DNA of 64,000 bases from positions 2,914,001 to 2,978,000 of the forward strand of contig NZ_AP018254.1 in assembly GCF_002368395.1 (NCBI RefSeq). The letters run 5' to 3'. Position 1 is the stretch's first letter, and each line of letters starts with the position of its first letter. The notes beneath the pieces were generated by a model that worked only from the letters and a program-made list of their open reading frames with translations, did not search any database and was not told the DNA's origin. Below are positions 1-8,786 of the stretch, piece by piece. This DNA is from Calothrix sp. NIES-3974 (GTDB taxonomy: Bacteria; Cyanobacteriota; Cyanobacteriia; Cyanobacteriales; Nostocaceae). The position numbers were made by a program, and so were the translations under genes.

Positions 1-1044
1 TGGTAGCAAAAAGATTCGCTCTCGGCGATTCCAGTTACTTCCTAATGTAGACAAATACCATCCTATAGCCCGTCCCATCAGCGTCCCAATTCCTAAAATC
101 ACTAATCCAGGAACTAGGGTTTTTTCTAACACTTGTAACTGAATACTTGCCCCTAACAACACAAACAAAACGATTTCTGCTATTGTCCACAGGCTATCGA
201 AGCCAGAACGTAACCGACGTGCTAAAGGAGCATCTAACTCAATCAAGAAAAATCCTGTCGCCATGACTGCCAGATACCCAGAGAAGAAGGGGAATTTTTC
301 TGCCAGCACTACGAGCAACAACGCTAAAGTCGCGGCAACTAAACTATCCTGCACAGCATTTTGAGTCCAGTTCTGCTTGGTCAACAAAGACACTAAAAGC
401 CTGGCTGTTACTACACCTAGGACGACTCCCAAAACAATTTGGCTAATAATTTGCAGAGGCAAGAGTTGAATTGCACTCAAAGTTAAACCAAAGGGTAATC
501 TTACCTCAGAAGTTGCTCCTTGTGCCAAAAAGTTCAGTAGCAGACTAAATACTAGTAGTAGTAACACATCTGACAAGGCGCTGCCAGTAAGGATAGCATC
601 GGGTATACCTTTAGTAACTCCCCAACCCAAACTTTTCAGTCGCAGCATTCCCGGTACAATTACTGCCGGCGACTCTGCTCCAATGATACAACCCAGCAGT
701 AGCCCCGTGGGAAAGTCGAAATTTAAAATCCACATAGCAGCCAGGGCAATTACTACAGCTTCAAAGGCCGCGGGTAGAAATCCTAATCGTAGTGCTACCG
801 TTCCTTGTTGTACCAGTTTCTCTCGGTCTAAACCTAACCCTGCCTTCATCAAAATTACCATGACAGCGATCGTTCGCAAAGGTGTAGATGCTGCTAGTAC
901 ATTAGGGCTGATTAGGTCAGCAACTTGAGGTCCCAGTATAATTCCGGTCAAAACCATGCCTACTAAGGCCGGGATTTTCAGCCTTCGGGCAATCTGTCCC
1001 ACGAAAAAGCCAATCAGCAAGATCAGGATAAAGCTTTCTAACAT
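1..1044 (-). CDS. Cation:proton antiporter (Kef/NhaP-type), 3' part cut by window edge
   Basis: Reading the minus strand from the ATG at 1044 gives an uninterrupted frame to base 1, so the C-terminus lies outside the window. The 348 visible residues are almost entirely hydrophobic membrane segments. They begin MLESFILILLIGFFVGQIAR and contain family-like stretches such as GMVLTGIILGPQVADLI, GLGLDREKL, FDFPTGLLLGCIIGAESPAVIVP and a late GYLAVMATGFFLIELDAPLARR. This is the pattern of the CPA1/CPA2 monovalent cation/proton antiporters that exchange Na+ or K+ for H+ at the membrane. The exact subfamily and ion cannot be told from the N-terminal part. No operon partner is visible upstream. Confidence 0.85.
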   Translation of the reverse strand, partial: MLESFILILLIGFFVGQIARRLKIPALVGMVLTGIILGPQVADLISPNVLAASTPLRTIAVMVILMKAGLGLDREKLVQQGTVALRLGFLPAAFEAVVIALAAMWILNFDFPTGLLLGCIIGAESPAVIVPGMLRLKSLGWGVTKGIPDAILTGSALSDVLLLLVFSLLLNFLAQGATSEVRLPFGLTLSAIQLLPLQIISQIVLGVVLGVVTARLLVSLLTKQNWTQNAVQDSLVAATLALLLVVLAEKFPFFSGYLAVMATGFFLIELDAPLARRLRSGFDSLWTIAEIVLFVLLGASIQLQVLEKTLVPGLVILGIGTLMGRAIGWYLSTLGSNWNRRERIFLLP

Positions 1045-1712
1045 CACGCAATTTTCAAAGTAAATGGGTAAGCGTGACTTGCTGACGGAAGTTGAACACC
1101 AATAGCCCTACCATTCCGCAGCAAGTCGGAAAAGTAGGAGCCATTAGCCTTTTTTATCGAATATTGAGTATGTAAAAATAAAAAAGGCGGTTGTGGCGAG
1201 CTCCATCGCCTTGTAATTACTTTACATGTAAACTGTTTTATTGGAAAGTCATGCAATATCTACAGCAATCCGATTTCGGTCGTGAAAAATAGCGTGCCGT
1301 GGACTGATGACTGTTAACCGTCAACTGTCAACCGTTAACAACCCTATATGTAAGATTTCACAAATCGGTTAGGACTGCTTAAGTGGAAATTTATCTTGTC
1401 CTTGTTATCCTGAATCTTTCGATAATTCAGCAGGATATCCTAATAGCGTGCATCAACTCTAGCAGCGTTGTGTGACCTGTGGCTGTAATCCTCAGACTGA
1501 CATCAACTCTCAATTTAAGCATTGATCAGGGTTGGATTTGACTCAAATCCGCAATCGGTGAACACATGGTATAAATAACTAAGATTGACAAACCTTATGG
1601 TGTGAATAGAGAGAATCATACACTCTGGATTTGAATAGGGGGGAGGTTGAAAATTTAAAATCTAAATGAATTAATGGAGAAGATAATTTTTGTGAAATAA
1701 ATCAAAAATCAA
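1045..1712. other. Intergenic region with a dispersed repeat copy
   Basis: No convincing gene. The antiporter and the LivG gene are divergent here, so both promoters should lie in this stretch. About 1262-1380 is one copy of a dispersed repeat whose inverted copy lies near 22812-22926. The remainder shows no clear structure. Confidence 0.6.
1262..1380 (+). repeat. Dispersed repeat (copy 1) rich in GTTAACcGTcAACtGTCAAC motifs
   Basis: The stretch starting ACAGCAATCCGATTTCGGTC and running through TAGCGTGC, TGATGACTGTTAACCGTCAA and AACAACCCTA to CGGTTAGGACTGCT matches, on the opposite strand, the sequence at about 22812-22926. A partial relative lies at 41750-41800. The GTTAAC/GTCAAC core can pair with itself. 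It is non-coding. Confidence 0.7.
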
Positions 1713-2498
1713 ATGCTAGATGCACATTCAAGTAATCGTACAATCTTAGAAATTGAGAAATTAACACGTAGATTTGGAGGTTTAATAGCGGTCAATCAAG
1801 TATCCTTTAGGGTTAATAAAGGAGAAATATTTGGCTTAATTGGTCCAAACGGAGCCGGAAAAACAACTTTATTTAACTTAATTACAGGCTTAATTCCCGC
1901 TTCCAGTGGCAAGTTGATTTATCAAGGTCAAAATATCACTCAAAATCAACCCCATCAAATAGCATTTAAAGGTATAGCCCGTACATTTCAAAATATTCGG
2001 TTATTTGGTGAATTATCAGTTTTAGAAAATATTAAAATTGGACGACATTTGCATATTCAAACAAATTTATTCACAGGAATTTTAGGATTTCCATCCGCAT
2101 CGAGACAAGAGAGAAGTAATGCAGAAAAAGCATGGGAACTATTAAAAATGGTTGGTTTAGAGCAACGTGCGGAAGTAATTGCCAATAGTTTATCCTATGG
2201 AGAGCAACGTCGTTTAGAAATTGCTCGTGCTTTAGCACTAGAACCACAAATCCTATTATTAGACGAACCCGCAGCAGGGATGAATCCCAGTGAAAAAAGT
2301 GAATTAAGCGAATTTATCCGCGAAATCCGTCAAAAATTTAACTTAACCATCATTTTAATTGAACATCATGTACCATTAGTGATGGGATTATGCGATCGCA
2401 TTGCTGTTCTCGATTTTGGCCAACTCATTGCTCTCGGTGTTCCTGAAGAGGTTCGTAACAACCCCGCAGTGATTGAAGCCTATCTGGGAAATGAATAA
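1713..2498 (+). CDS. livG: ABC transporter ATP-binding protein, LivG/NatA type
   Basis: This is a cytoplasmic ATPase subunit of a branched-chain or neutral amino-acid ABC importer. The 261 residues contain a Walker A (GPNGAGKT, about residue 43), the LivG-typical TFQNIRLF stretch, a signature [15 protein letters not shown], and a Walker [13 protein letters not shown] followed by the switch histidine in LIEHH. Length fits the family. The LivF-type partner follows about 145 bases downstream on the same strand, so the two probably form the heterodimeric ATPase of one transporter. No permease or binding-protein gene lies nearby, which matches the scattered nat (N-I) transporter genes known from Anabaena; the substrate is inferred only from family. 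A urea-type (UrtD) role is less likely without urt neighbours. Confidence 0.85.
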   Translation: MLDAHSSNRTILEIEKLTRRFGGLIAVNQVSFRVNKGEIFGLIGPNGAGKTTLFNLITGLIPASSGKLIYQGQNITQNQPHQIAFKGIARTFQNIRLFGELSVLENIKIGRHLHIQTNLFTGILGFPSASRQERSNAEKAWELLKMVGLEQRAEVIANSLSYGEQRRLEIARALALEPQILLLDEPAAGMNPSEKSELSEFIREIRQKFNLTIILIEHHVPLVMGLCDRIAVLDFGQLIALGVPEEVRNNPAVIEAYLGNE

Positions 2499-2641
2499 TT
2501 TGGTAAGACAGGAGAAATTTGTTAACGGTTAACGGTTTATTAATACTAAAATCCAACATCATTAATAATCCAAAAGCTCTAGACGCACGTAGTGCGGATC
2601 AACCGAAGAGTAATCAAACATCCAAAATAAAAAGATGGTTT

Positions 2642-3358
2642 ATGTCAGCTTATAAAATTCTAGAAATTCAAGATTTATCCGTTAATTATGGTGGTATTCA
2701 GGCACTGAAAAATATTAATTTATATATTGAAAAAGGCGAAGTCATTACCCTCGTTGGAGCGAATGGTGCAGGTAAAAGCACAACCTTAAGGGCAATTTCC
2801 AAAATTATTAAACCTCGCAGTGGTAATATTATTTACAATGGACGCAATATTACTCAGCGTTCACCCCACCAAATTGTCAAATTAGGAATTGCCCATTCCC
2901 CCGAAGGTCGGCGAGTGCTAGCACGACAAACGGTATATGATAATCTCATGCTAGGAGCCTATACCCAAACGAATCGCCAACTAGTTCGGGAAGATATCCT
3001 CCATCAATTTAATATTTTTCCCCGTTTAGCAGAACGTCGCTATCAATTAGCAGGAACCCTTAGTGGTGGAGAACAACAAATGTTAGCGATCGCTCGTGCT
3101 TTAATGAGTCGTCCCCAGTTATTATTGTTGGATGAACCGAGTTTAGGTTTAGCCCCCGCTATTGTCAGAGAAATATTTAATATTATTGAAAATTTGCGGA
3201 CAACTGGTGTGACAATTTTATTGGTAGAACAAAATGCTAATTTAGCTTTAAAAATTGCTGATAGGGCATATATTTTAGAAGCTGGTGCGATTACTTTAAC
3301 GGGGAAAGCCTCTGAGTTAATTAATGATGAACGGGTGAAAAAAGCTTATTTAGGTTGA
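2642..3358 (+). CDS. livF: ABC transporter ATP-binding protein, LivF/NatE type
   Basis: This is the second ATPase subunit of the amino-acid importer, encoded just downstream of the LivG-type gene. From the chosen ATG (MSAYKILEIQDLSVNYGG) it has about 238 residues, the usual LivF length. It shows Walker A GANGAGKST, the LivF-typical SPEGRRVLARQTV, signature LSGGEQQMLAIARAL, Walker B LLLLDEPSLGL, and a C-terminal ITLTGKASEL segment. A TTG 123 bases upstream would add an N-terminal stretch (ILKSNIINNPKALDARS...) that does not look like the family and overlaps a short palindromic-repeat remnant around 2577-2600, so the internal ATG is preferred. Its pairing with LivG is inferred from order and strand. 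Confidence 0.85.
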   Translation: MSAYKILEIQDLSVNYGGIQALKNINLYIEKGEVITLVGANGAGKSTTLRAISKIIKPRSGNIIYNGRNITQRSPHQIVKLGIAHSPEGRRVLARQTVYDNLMLGAYTQTNRQLVREDILHQFNIFPRLAERRYQLAGTLSGGEQQMLAIARALMSRPQLLLLDEPSLGLAPAIVREIFNIIENLRTTGVTILLVEQNANLALKIADRAYILEAGAITLTGKASELINDERVKKAYLG

Positions 3359-3748
3359 TGAAATTGAGAATACAGGATAGAGGAGATAAAAAATTAAAAT
3401 TAGAGAACATCCTTGTACAAGACCGTTTAGTTAAGGAGCAAGCAGGAAAGAGATTATGCTTAGTAACAATGCTTTTCGCCATAAATTTCTGAAAAATATT
3501 CACTTATCTGAACCGTATTGTATTTTAGGACAGTATGCAAGGAATAAATCTACTATTTAAAGTCAGCTCATTGAACATCTTATACATTGGTACTTTTTTG
3601 TCTTTTTACCTTTCTGTACTAGTTTTTCCGCTCCCGCAATCAAAAAAATAAAAAACTATTTTCAAACCCAGCGCTATAGAACCTAAAATTAAAACAGTAA
3701 TGGTTTCCAACCATCAAATCGTATAATTCAAATATCTAGATTTTTTCA
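3359..3748. other. Intergenic, nothing recognised
   Basis: About 390 AT-rich bases between the LivF-type gene and the glycosyltransferase. No gene, RNA or clear hairpin terminator was recognised on either strand. Confidence 0.5.
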
Positions 3749-4930
3749 GTGGAAGATTTTTACATTTTTGTCAGTGGTATTGCATTGTGTTTGGTATGCT
3801 TACAGTTCCCCGCAGTGGCGATTTTACTTGCACGTCTAATTAAAGGTCCAAGTCGTCAACCACCAATTCAACCTCAAGCTGCAACTGTTGATATTTTAGG
3901 TTGTGTGAGTGTGGTTGTCCCGACCTTAAATGAAGCAGCTAGAATTAAACCTCTATTAAAAGGTTTAAGTCAGCAGAGTTATGAAGTTCGTGAGGTAATT
4001 GTCGTTGATAGCAATTCCCAGGATGGGACACCGGAATTAGTGAAACAAATGCAATCCCATGACCCCCGTTTTCAGGTGATAACCGATGACCCTTTACCAA
4101 CAGGTTGGGTTGGTAGACCTTGGGCTTTAAATTATGGATTTAAGTCCATATCTCCCCAGAGTCGGTGGTTTTTGGGAATGGATGCGGATACCCAACCCTT
4201 ACCGGGATTGATTGCAGGATTAGTGAAAACAGCCCAAAAACAAGGTTACGATTTGGTTTCCCTATCTCCCCAATTTATTTTAAAGTATCCGGGGGAATGT
4301 TGGTTACAACCAGCTTTATTGATGACCTTATTATATCGGTTTGACCCGACTGGGATTAATGCGGATACACCGGAAAGGGTCATGGCTAATGGTCAATGTT
4401 TTTTGTGTAAACGGTCTGTACTAGAAGCAGTGGGTGGATATACTAGTGCCAAGGGTTCCTTTTGTGATGATGTGACATTGGCTCGTAATATTGCCAGTGC
4501 AGGATTTAAAGTGGGTTTTCTCGATGGTGCAAAAGTATTCAAAGTTCGGATGTATGATGGAGCTTGGGAAACTTGGCGGGAATGGGGGAGAAGTTTAGAT
4601 TTAAAAGATGCTTCCTCAAGAACACAAACCTGGGGAGATATTTGGCTATTAGTTGCGACACAGGGATTACCACTAATCTTATTATTGACTTATTTACCTT
4701 GGTTCCCCTCCGCCGATTTACCGATTAACTTGTTAGTGGGTTTAAACGGATTTTTGTTATTAATTAGGTTTGCCCTATTATTTGCGATCGCTCCTTCCTA
4801 TGACCGTACTCAAGCTCAATTTGCTTGGCTATTTTGGCTTTCTCCCCTAGCCGATCCCCTCGCTGTGTTACGAATTATGATTTCTGCCCTCCGTACACCG
4901 AAATCTTGGCGAGGAAGAAGTTATGGATGA
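3749..4930 (+). CDS. cruG: Family 2 glycosyltransferase, CruG-like (carotenoid 2'-O-glycosyltransferase)
   Basis: This is a membrane-associated inverting glycosyltransferase. An N-terminal hydrophobic segment (residues about 5-28) is followed by a GT-A fold: VSVVVPTLNEAARI, VREVIVVDSNSQDGTPEL, the donor/metal region GMDADTQP, and a later CDDVTLARNIASAGF (the ED/DD acid position). Three or so hydrophobic C-terminal segments (LLVATQGLPLILLLTYL and following) anchor it. The TGWVGRPWALNYGF block is typical of the CruG/HpnB group. CruG glycosylates the 2' hydroxyl of myxol-type carotenoids in cyanobacteria; that role is inferred from family resemblance, and no carotenoid gene is adjacent. The start is a GTG. 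A hopanoid-type (HpnB) role is the alternative. Confidence 0.7.
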   Translation: MEDFYIFVSGIALCLVCLQFPAVAILLARLIKGPSRQPPIQPQAATVDILGCVSVVVPTLNEAARIKPLLKGLSQQSYEVREVIVVDSNSQDGTPELVKQMQSHDPRFQVITDDPLPTGWVGRPWALNYGFKSISPQSRWFLGMDADTQPLPGLIAGLVKTAQKQGYDLVSLSPQFILKYPGECWLQPALLMTLLYRFDPTGINADTPERVMANGQCFLCKRSVLEAVGGYTSAKGSFCDDVTLARNIASAGFKVGFLDGAKVFKVRMYDGAWETWREWGRSLDLKDASSRTQTWGDIWLLVATQGLPLILLLTYLPWFPSADLPINLLVGLNGFLLLIRFALLFAIAPSYDRTQAQFAWLFWLSPLADPLAVLRIMISALRTPKSWRGRSYG

Positions 4931-4948
4931 AATCTCAAATTAGGAATT

Positions 4949-5202
4949 AATTAGGGCTTGCGGAAAAAGAGTAAAACTCTGATCGCGTCAAAAGTGCAAG
5001 CAAATAGGGGTATGGAGTTCAAAAAACCTTACATCTATAATTTTTTGCAGTCTGAGACGCGCGTAGCACGGCTTCTCGTAGAGATGACAAAGTGGAATTG
5101 TTGAGTTAAAACTATTCCCTGTAGAGACGACCTGACGGGTAGTCTCTACCGACTCCCTGTTCCCTACCCTTACTAAAAAACTTTTTTCGCAGACCCTAAT
5201 TG
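4949..5202. mobile_element. MITE-like element with 21-bp TIRs (AATTAGGG..TGCG family)
   Basis: The ends are inverted copies: AATTAGGGCTTGCGGAAAAAG at the left and the complement of AATTAGGGTCTGCGAAAAAAG at the right, with 18 of 21 positions matching. The 254-base element fills nearly all the space between the glycosyltransferase stop and the rnhA stop. It has no coding capacity and contains a nested palindrome at 5121-5149 and a short repeat at about 5050-5085. Lone copies of the right end appear near 33052-33074 and 38928-38942. Confidence 0.65.
5121..5149. repeat. Small palindromic repeat, GTAGAGACGACC core
   Basis: An imperfect palindrome, GTAGAGACGACCTGACGGGT followed by AGTCTCTAC, belonging to the modular palindrome family seen at many intergenic sites in this window (for example 44415, 46812, 58503, 60803). 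It is nested inside the MITE-like element 4949-5202. Confidence 0.7.
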
Positions 5203-5206
5203 AAAA

Positions 5207-6157
5207 TTAATTCGTTTCTTCTTCCTTGAGGGAATCACCGCGTTCTAATTCCCAGAGAATTTGATTGCCTTCGCGACGGACACGAGAGACAATCCAATTA
5301 CGCCAACGCCATTGGTCTCCCCGACTAGTAACAGCACTAGGGTGGATATCCATTAAATCAGCTAATTCTGAACTACTAATTAAATATCCTTTTTCAGCAA
5401 TTTCATCCGCCATGCGTAGGGTTTCCACGAGGTGACGAAGTTGGGATACACGGGTTTCGCGGGAAACATAATCATTCTGATTGGTTGAAATAGTGGTCTC
5501 CATCATGTTTGTGTCTGCTGTAGACGCGCTCCGCGAGGTTTCTCGTAGAGATGGTGTGTCAGTAGCAATTGATATGTGTTCGGTGGTCTTGTTGTTAATT
5601 ATGGTCGAGTTGGCAGCAAATTCCGATATATTTGCTACATTTGGCCAATCTGTAGTGACCACGGTGCTGTGGGAATTGGTATCACCAACCTGCCGCAGAC
5701 TAGGTAACTTACCAGTAGCAAATCCGCGCGCGATCGCATCACAACGTTCGTTACCAATATTACCAGCATGACCGCGTACATGTCGCCACCGAATTTGCTG
5801 GGATGAGTTTAAATGGTCGAGGATTTCCAGTAAATCTTGGTTTTGTACGGGTTTTCCGTCGGCTTTTTTCCACCCTCTCGCTTTCCAAGCGCGTAACCAC
5901 TTAGTGACGCAGTTAATTAAATATTCGCTGTCGGTGTAGAGGGTGACTGGTTCTGATTGTCCGGACGCTTGTAAATATTCTAAAGCCGCGATCGCCGCTT
6001 GCATTTCCATCCGGTTGTTGGTTGTTTGTTTGGCTGCATCCCCTAATTCATGGACGGAGCCATCATCATGGTATACAACTACACCCCAACCCCCTGGTCC
6101 CGGATTCCCCGTACATGCTCCATCGGTATATATACTTTCTATCTTGCGTCCATCCAT
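5207..6157 (-). CDS. rnhA: Ribonuclease HI with long C-terminal extension
   Basis: Degrades RNA in RNA-DNA hybrids in the cytoplasm. Residues 1-145 are a full RNase HI domain: YTDGACTGNPG (D12), NRMEMQAA (E51), LYTDSEYL (D76), VRGHAGNIGNERCDAIA (H130 region, D140), so all catalytic residues are present. The usual length is about 155; this protein has 316. Residues 150-235 are a low-complexity linker rich in Ser, Thr and Asn, and residues about 236-305 form a second compact region (LVETLRMADEIAEKGYLISSSELADLMDIHPSAV...WRWRNWIVSRVRR) that looks like a winged-helix or HTH-type fold. Part of the linker (residues 202-213) is encoded by a dispersed repeat. The extended architecture fits cyanobacterial homologues by impression only. 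Confidence 0.9.
   Translation of the reverse strand: MDGRKIESIYTDGACTGNPGPGGWGVVVYHDDGSVHELGDAAKQTTNNRMEMQAAIAALEYLQASGQSEPVTLYTDSEYLINCVTKWLRAWKARGWKKADGKPVQNQDLLEILDHLNSSQQIRWRHVRGHAGNIGNERCDAIARGFATGKLPSLRQVGDTNSHSTVVTTDWPNVANISEFAANSTIINNKTTEHISIATDTPSLRETSRSASTADTNMMETTISTNQNDYVSRETRVSQLRHLVETLRMADEIAEKGYLISSSELADLMDIHPSAVTSRGDQWRWRNWIVSRVRREGNQILWELERGDSLKEEETN
5521..5553. repeat. Dispersed palindromic repeat inside rnhA coding sequence
   Basis: TGTAGACGCGCTCCGCGAGG followed by TTTCTCGTAGAGA lies in the linker-coding part of rnhA and stays in frame. Related sequences occur outside genes at 5050-5085, 38862-38893 and 41603-41632. It encodes residues about 202-213, SLRETSRSAST. Confidence 0.65.
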
Positions 6158-7200
6158 AAAATTCGCAATGTATTAGGTCATGGATATACTTCGCACGCTG
6201 ATATATTTCCCTTTTGCTTTGTTGGCAGTTTACAGGTTATAGCAGATACATCACAATGCTACCTCTGCATTAACCGTCTAAAACGAAAAGCTCAATTTAT
6301 GAACGTGGAAAGTATAATTAAATCATTTACCAGTTTTCCACACTAACCCGGAATTCATCCTATCACCCAAAATATTCACATCTTGCAAAGATTTGAGGAT
6401 GTTAGATTTTTGATTATCCTTCGGGAATCCGCTAGCCTAAAGGCATGGCTTTCGCCAACGTGTCTATGGATTTGAGATTGCTCTGGAGGTACGCGCAGTT
6501 TTGCCGCAGACTAATACCATTTCATCCAAATTTCGATACATTTTCTTTCCCCCCATCCCCTGCTCACTCCGTGACATAATTCGGCAATATGATGCAATGA
6601 ATATGTGTTTTTGTCTCTCTCTCAATGGTCAGTGTTTTCTACAGGTTGATAGCGATTATGAGTTAGGTTATGATTTATGGGAATATAGTCATTTTCACAA
6701 ATATCAATCCTGACTAAAATCCTCTAAAATTCTTCAATATGCAGGTCAAAGATGTGATTTTCGCTCATCACCTGTTGATTCAAGTTCAAGGAGGATTTTC
6801 TGGACAGGTAAATGATTGTTTTTTTCATAAATCAGGGAATTATAGTTGTTAGATACATCTTCAATATCACCTGACTAGAAGAAGCTGGATATCATTTCCC
6901 ATGATGGCTATAGAATTCATATTTTGTTTTTAAACCAAAACCAACTATACCTACATTTCTCACAAGGGAGTGATAAGCCTTGAGTAATGGGTTAATTTTC
7001 CTACTACTCCCTACTCCCCGCTCCCTACTCACTGAAAGTTTTAGGAGTTTGTGAGAAATCCGGGTATACCTCTGTTCCCTATCAAGGCAAGTCATTTCAA
7101 GATTCAAATCAGATTTCTCTGAATATATCGTTAAATAATACTATTCAACACACTAATCCATAATCATAAATCATATTTATTCGAGCCAGGGAGCGTTCAC
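6158..7200. other. Long intergenic region with repeat element, no gene recognised
   Basis: About 1 kb between rnhA and the PatA-like gene, which are divergently transcribed, so both promoters belong here. Small open frames at 6501-6713 and 6739-6849 exist, but no family, ribosome-binding site or coding bias supports them. A TIR-bounded repeat occupies about 6946-7068. Confidence 0.5.
6946..7068. mobile_element. MITE-like element, TTTCTCACAA/TTGTGAGAAA TIR family
   Basis: Starts TATACCTACATTTCTCACAA and ends TTGTGAGAAATCCGGGTATA, an inverted repeat of about 18 bp, flanked by TA. The interior carries heptameric CTACTCC-type tandem repeats and the motif GCCTTGAGTAA. Relatives lie at about 34792-34886, 38943-39150, 41635-41743 and 42831-42947 (the last inverted). 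Confidence 0.7.
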
Positions 7201-8412
7201 ATGTATTCTGCCCATGAGCAAATCCATTATATCTTTGAAGAGTTGGATGAATGTGCCCAAAATAAATTTACGGGTGTCTTAGAATTTCATGCTGATAGTG
7301 GTCAACAGTGGAGGTTTTATTATCGCTTAGGTCGCATTACATGGGCTACAGGTGGAATGCATCCATACCGCAGATTACGCCGTCAATTAACTACCCACCC
7401 TTCCCAAATTCCCTTTGCTAAAATCCCCATCAAAAACCTTCCTTCCCCTTTGAGTCATTGGGATTTTCAACTGTTAGTTAACTGTTTTAAAAAAGGCTTA
7501 ATTGAACCCAAACAGTTGGAATCAATCGCTGATAGTGTGATTCAAGAATTATTATTTGATGTGATTCAAATAGCTAATCGTAATCAAGAAAAAATTAATT
7601 ACATTAGGAACCCGCAAATCTCTTTAGATTTACCAATTACATTTACCAGCACGAAGGCTTTTATTCGCCGTACAGATTCAGAATGGCAAGCTTGGTATTC
7701 TGCTGGTTTAGAATCATTTTGTCCTGATTCCGCACCCATAATTCGTCAACCGAATGAACTTCAACGGGTCGTTAGTTCTGGAGTGTATCAAAATTTAGCC
7801 AAATTTATTAATGGACAAAATAGTTTACGAGACCTAAGTGTACAAATGAAGCAGGAGGTAGTTAAAATTACTGCTTCCCTGCGATCGCATATCCTCAAAG
7901 GTTTAATCGAACTAACTCCCATTCCTGACCTGTCACCAGCAGCAACAAGTTCAGAAACTACACCAGTTAATGTTGCACCACCAGTCCCCTCCAGCAGTCG
8001 ATTAATTGCTTGTATTGACGATAGTCCCCAAATTTGCCACCTCATGGAACGGATTATCGTCAGCAACGGAATGCGATTCATCAAAATTTCCGATCCAATC
8101 CAAGCCTTACCCACCCTCATCCAAAATAAACCTGATTTGATCTTTTTGGATTTGATTATGCCAGTGATCAACGGCTATGAAATCTGCTCCCAAATACGAC
8201 GCATATCCAGTTTCGCCAATATCCCAGTGATTATCCTCACTAGTAGCGACGGATTATTTGACCGAGTTAGAGCTAAAGCTGTCGGATCAACCGATTTTAT
8301 GACTAAACCCATTATCGGTGATAAAGTCCTAGCCATGATTGATAAACATCTCCCCAATCAATCCGTAAAAACCCAAGTCCAAACCACCGTCTCCGTCAAA
8401 GCCGCAGTTTAA
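7201..8412 (+). CDS. PatA-like response regulator (PATAN/DUF4388 domain plus C-terminal receiver)
   Basis: A signalling protein of 403 residues. Residues 1-240 match the N-terminal output region of cyanobacterial PatA/PixG/TaxP1 proteins: an early FTGVLEFHADSGQQWRFYYRLGRITWATGG segment, then a helical region. Residues about 265-385 are a receiver domain: CIDDSPQICHLM (acid pair), the phosphoacceptor Asp in PDLIFLDLIMP, the conserved Thr/Ser in VIILTSS, and the Lys in FMTKPI. Family members control pili-based motility, phototaxis or heterocyst patterning. Pix/Tax loci usually place a CheY-like gene next to it; none is here, so this is an orphan. The ATG follows a purine-rich AGGGAG stretch. 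Confidence 0.88.
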   Translation: MYSAHEQIHYIFEELDECAQNKFTGVLEFHADSGQQWRFYYRLGRITWATGGMHPYRRLRRQLTTHPSQIPFAKIPIKNLPSPLSHWDFQLLVNCFKKGLIEPKQLESIADSVIQELLFDVIQIANRNQEKINYIRNPQISLDLPITFTSTKAFIRRTDSEWQAWYSAGLESFCPDSAPIIRQPNELQRVVSSGVYQNLAKFINGQNSLRDLSVQMKQEVVKITASLRSHILKGLIELTPIPDLSPAATSSETTPVNVAPPVPSSSRLIACIDDSPQICHLMERIIVSNGMRFIKISDPIQALPTLIQNKPDLIFLDLIMPVINGYEICSQIRRISSFANIPVIILTSSDGLFDRVRAKAVGSTDFMTKPIIGDKVLAMIDKHLPNQSVKTQVQTTVSVKAAV

Positions 8413-8423
8413 GAAACGTTACA

Positions 8424-8786
8424 CTACTCCCTGCTCCCTTCAACTCCAATTTTATCCATCCCCCGCTCTTGCTGGTTGGAACTCGGAACTTCTATCGATC
8501 GATCGTCGGTCCCGAGTAAACTTTGCACTTCTTTCAAGGTACGCGGTTTTTTGGGTACTTCTGGAACTAATTCCTCTTCGCTTACGTATTCAATTAAATC
8601 CTCGACTCTACAACCCAGAGCTTGACAAAACTTAATAATACGCTGGATATGGTCAATTCCAGTTCTACCACTTTCCCAATTTTGAATTGTACTCTCAGTC
8701 ACGCCAACCAAACGCGATAGCTCCAACTGGGTTAAACCCGCTTGTTCACGCAAAATGGCAATCCGTGGCTTTGCTTTCCTTTTCAC
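8424..8786 (-). CDS. XRE-family HTH transcriptional regulator
   Basis: A small DNA-binding protein of 120 residues. Residues 8-65 are a lambda-repressor-like helix-turn-helix: ILREQAGLTQLELSRLVGVTESTIQNWESGRTG followed by IKFCQALGCRVEDLIEYV. The C-terminal half is hydrophilic and charged (EEELVPEVPKKPRTLKEVQSLLG) with no recognised domain. It is transcribed away from the secreted-protein array that begins at 9198 and shares the intervening region with it, so it could regulate that array or itself; this is only suggested by position. The downstream neighbour PatA-like gene is convergent with only 11 bases between stops. Confidence 0.85.
   Translation of the reverse strand: MKRKAKPRIAILREQAGLTQLELSRLVGVTESTIQNWESGRTGIDHIQRIIKFCQALGCRVEDLIEYVSEEELVPEVPKKPRTLKEVQSLLGTDDRSIEVPSSNQQERGMDKIGVEGSRE

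Noticed and set aside
2519-2641. A 41-residue N-terminal extension of the LivF-type ATPase from a TTG start
   Set aside because: The extension has no family similarity, overlaps a repeat-like GACGCACGTAGTGCGG stretch, and the internal ATG gives the normal LivF start.
5481-6346. Plus-strand open frames (such as MVEIVVSIMFVSAVDAL...) opposite rnhA
   Set aside because: They are antisense to a well-supported RNase HI gene with all catalytic residues; no motif or ribosome-binding site supports them.
6501-6849. Two short frames upstream of the PatA-like gene
   Set aside because: They have no recognisable family, no ribosome-binding site and low-complexity content; one ends in a run of polar and aromatic residues typical of chance AT-rich translation.
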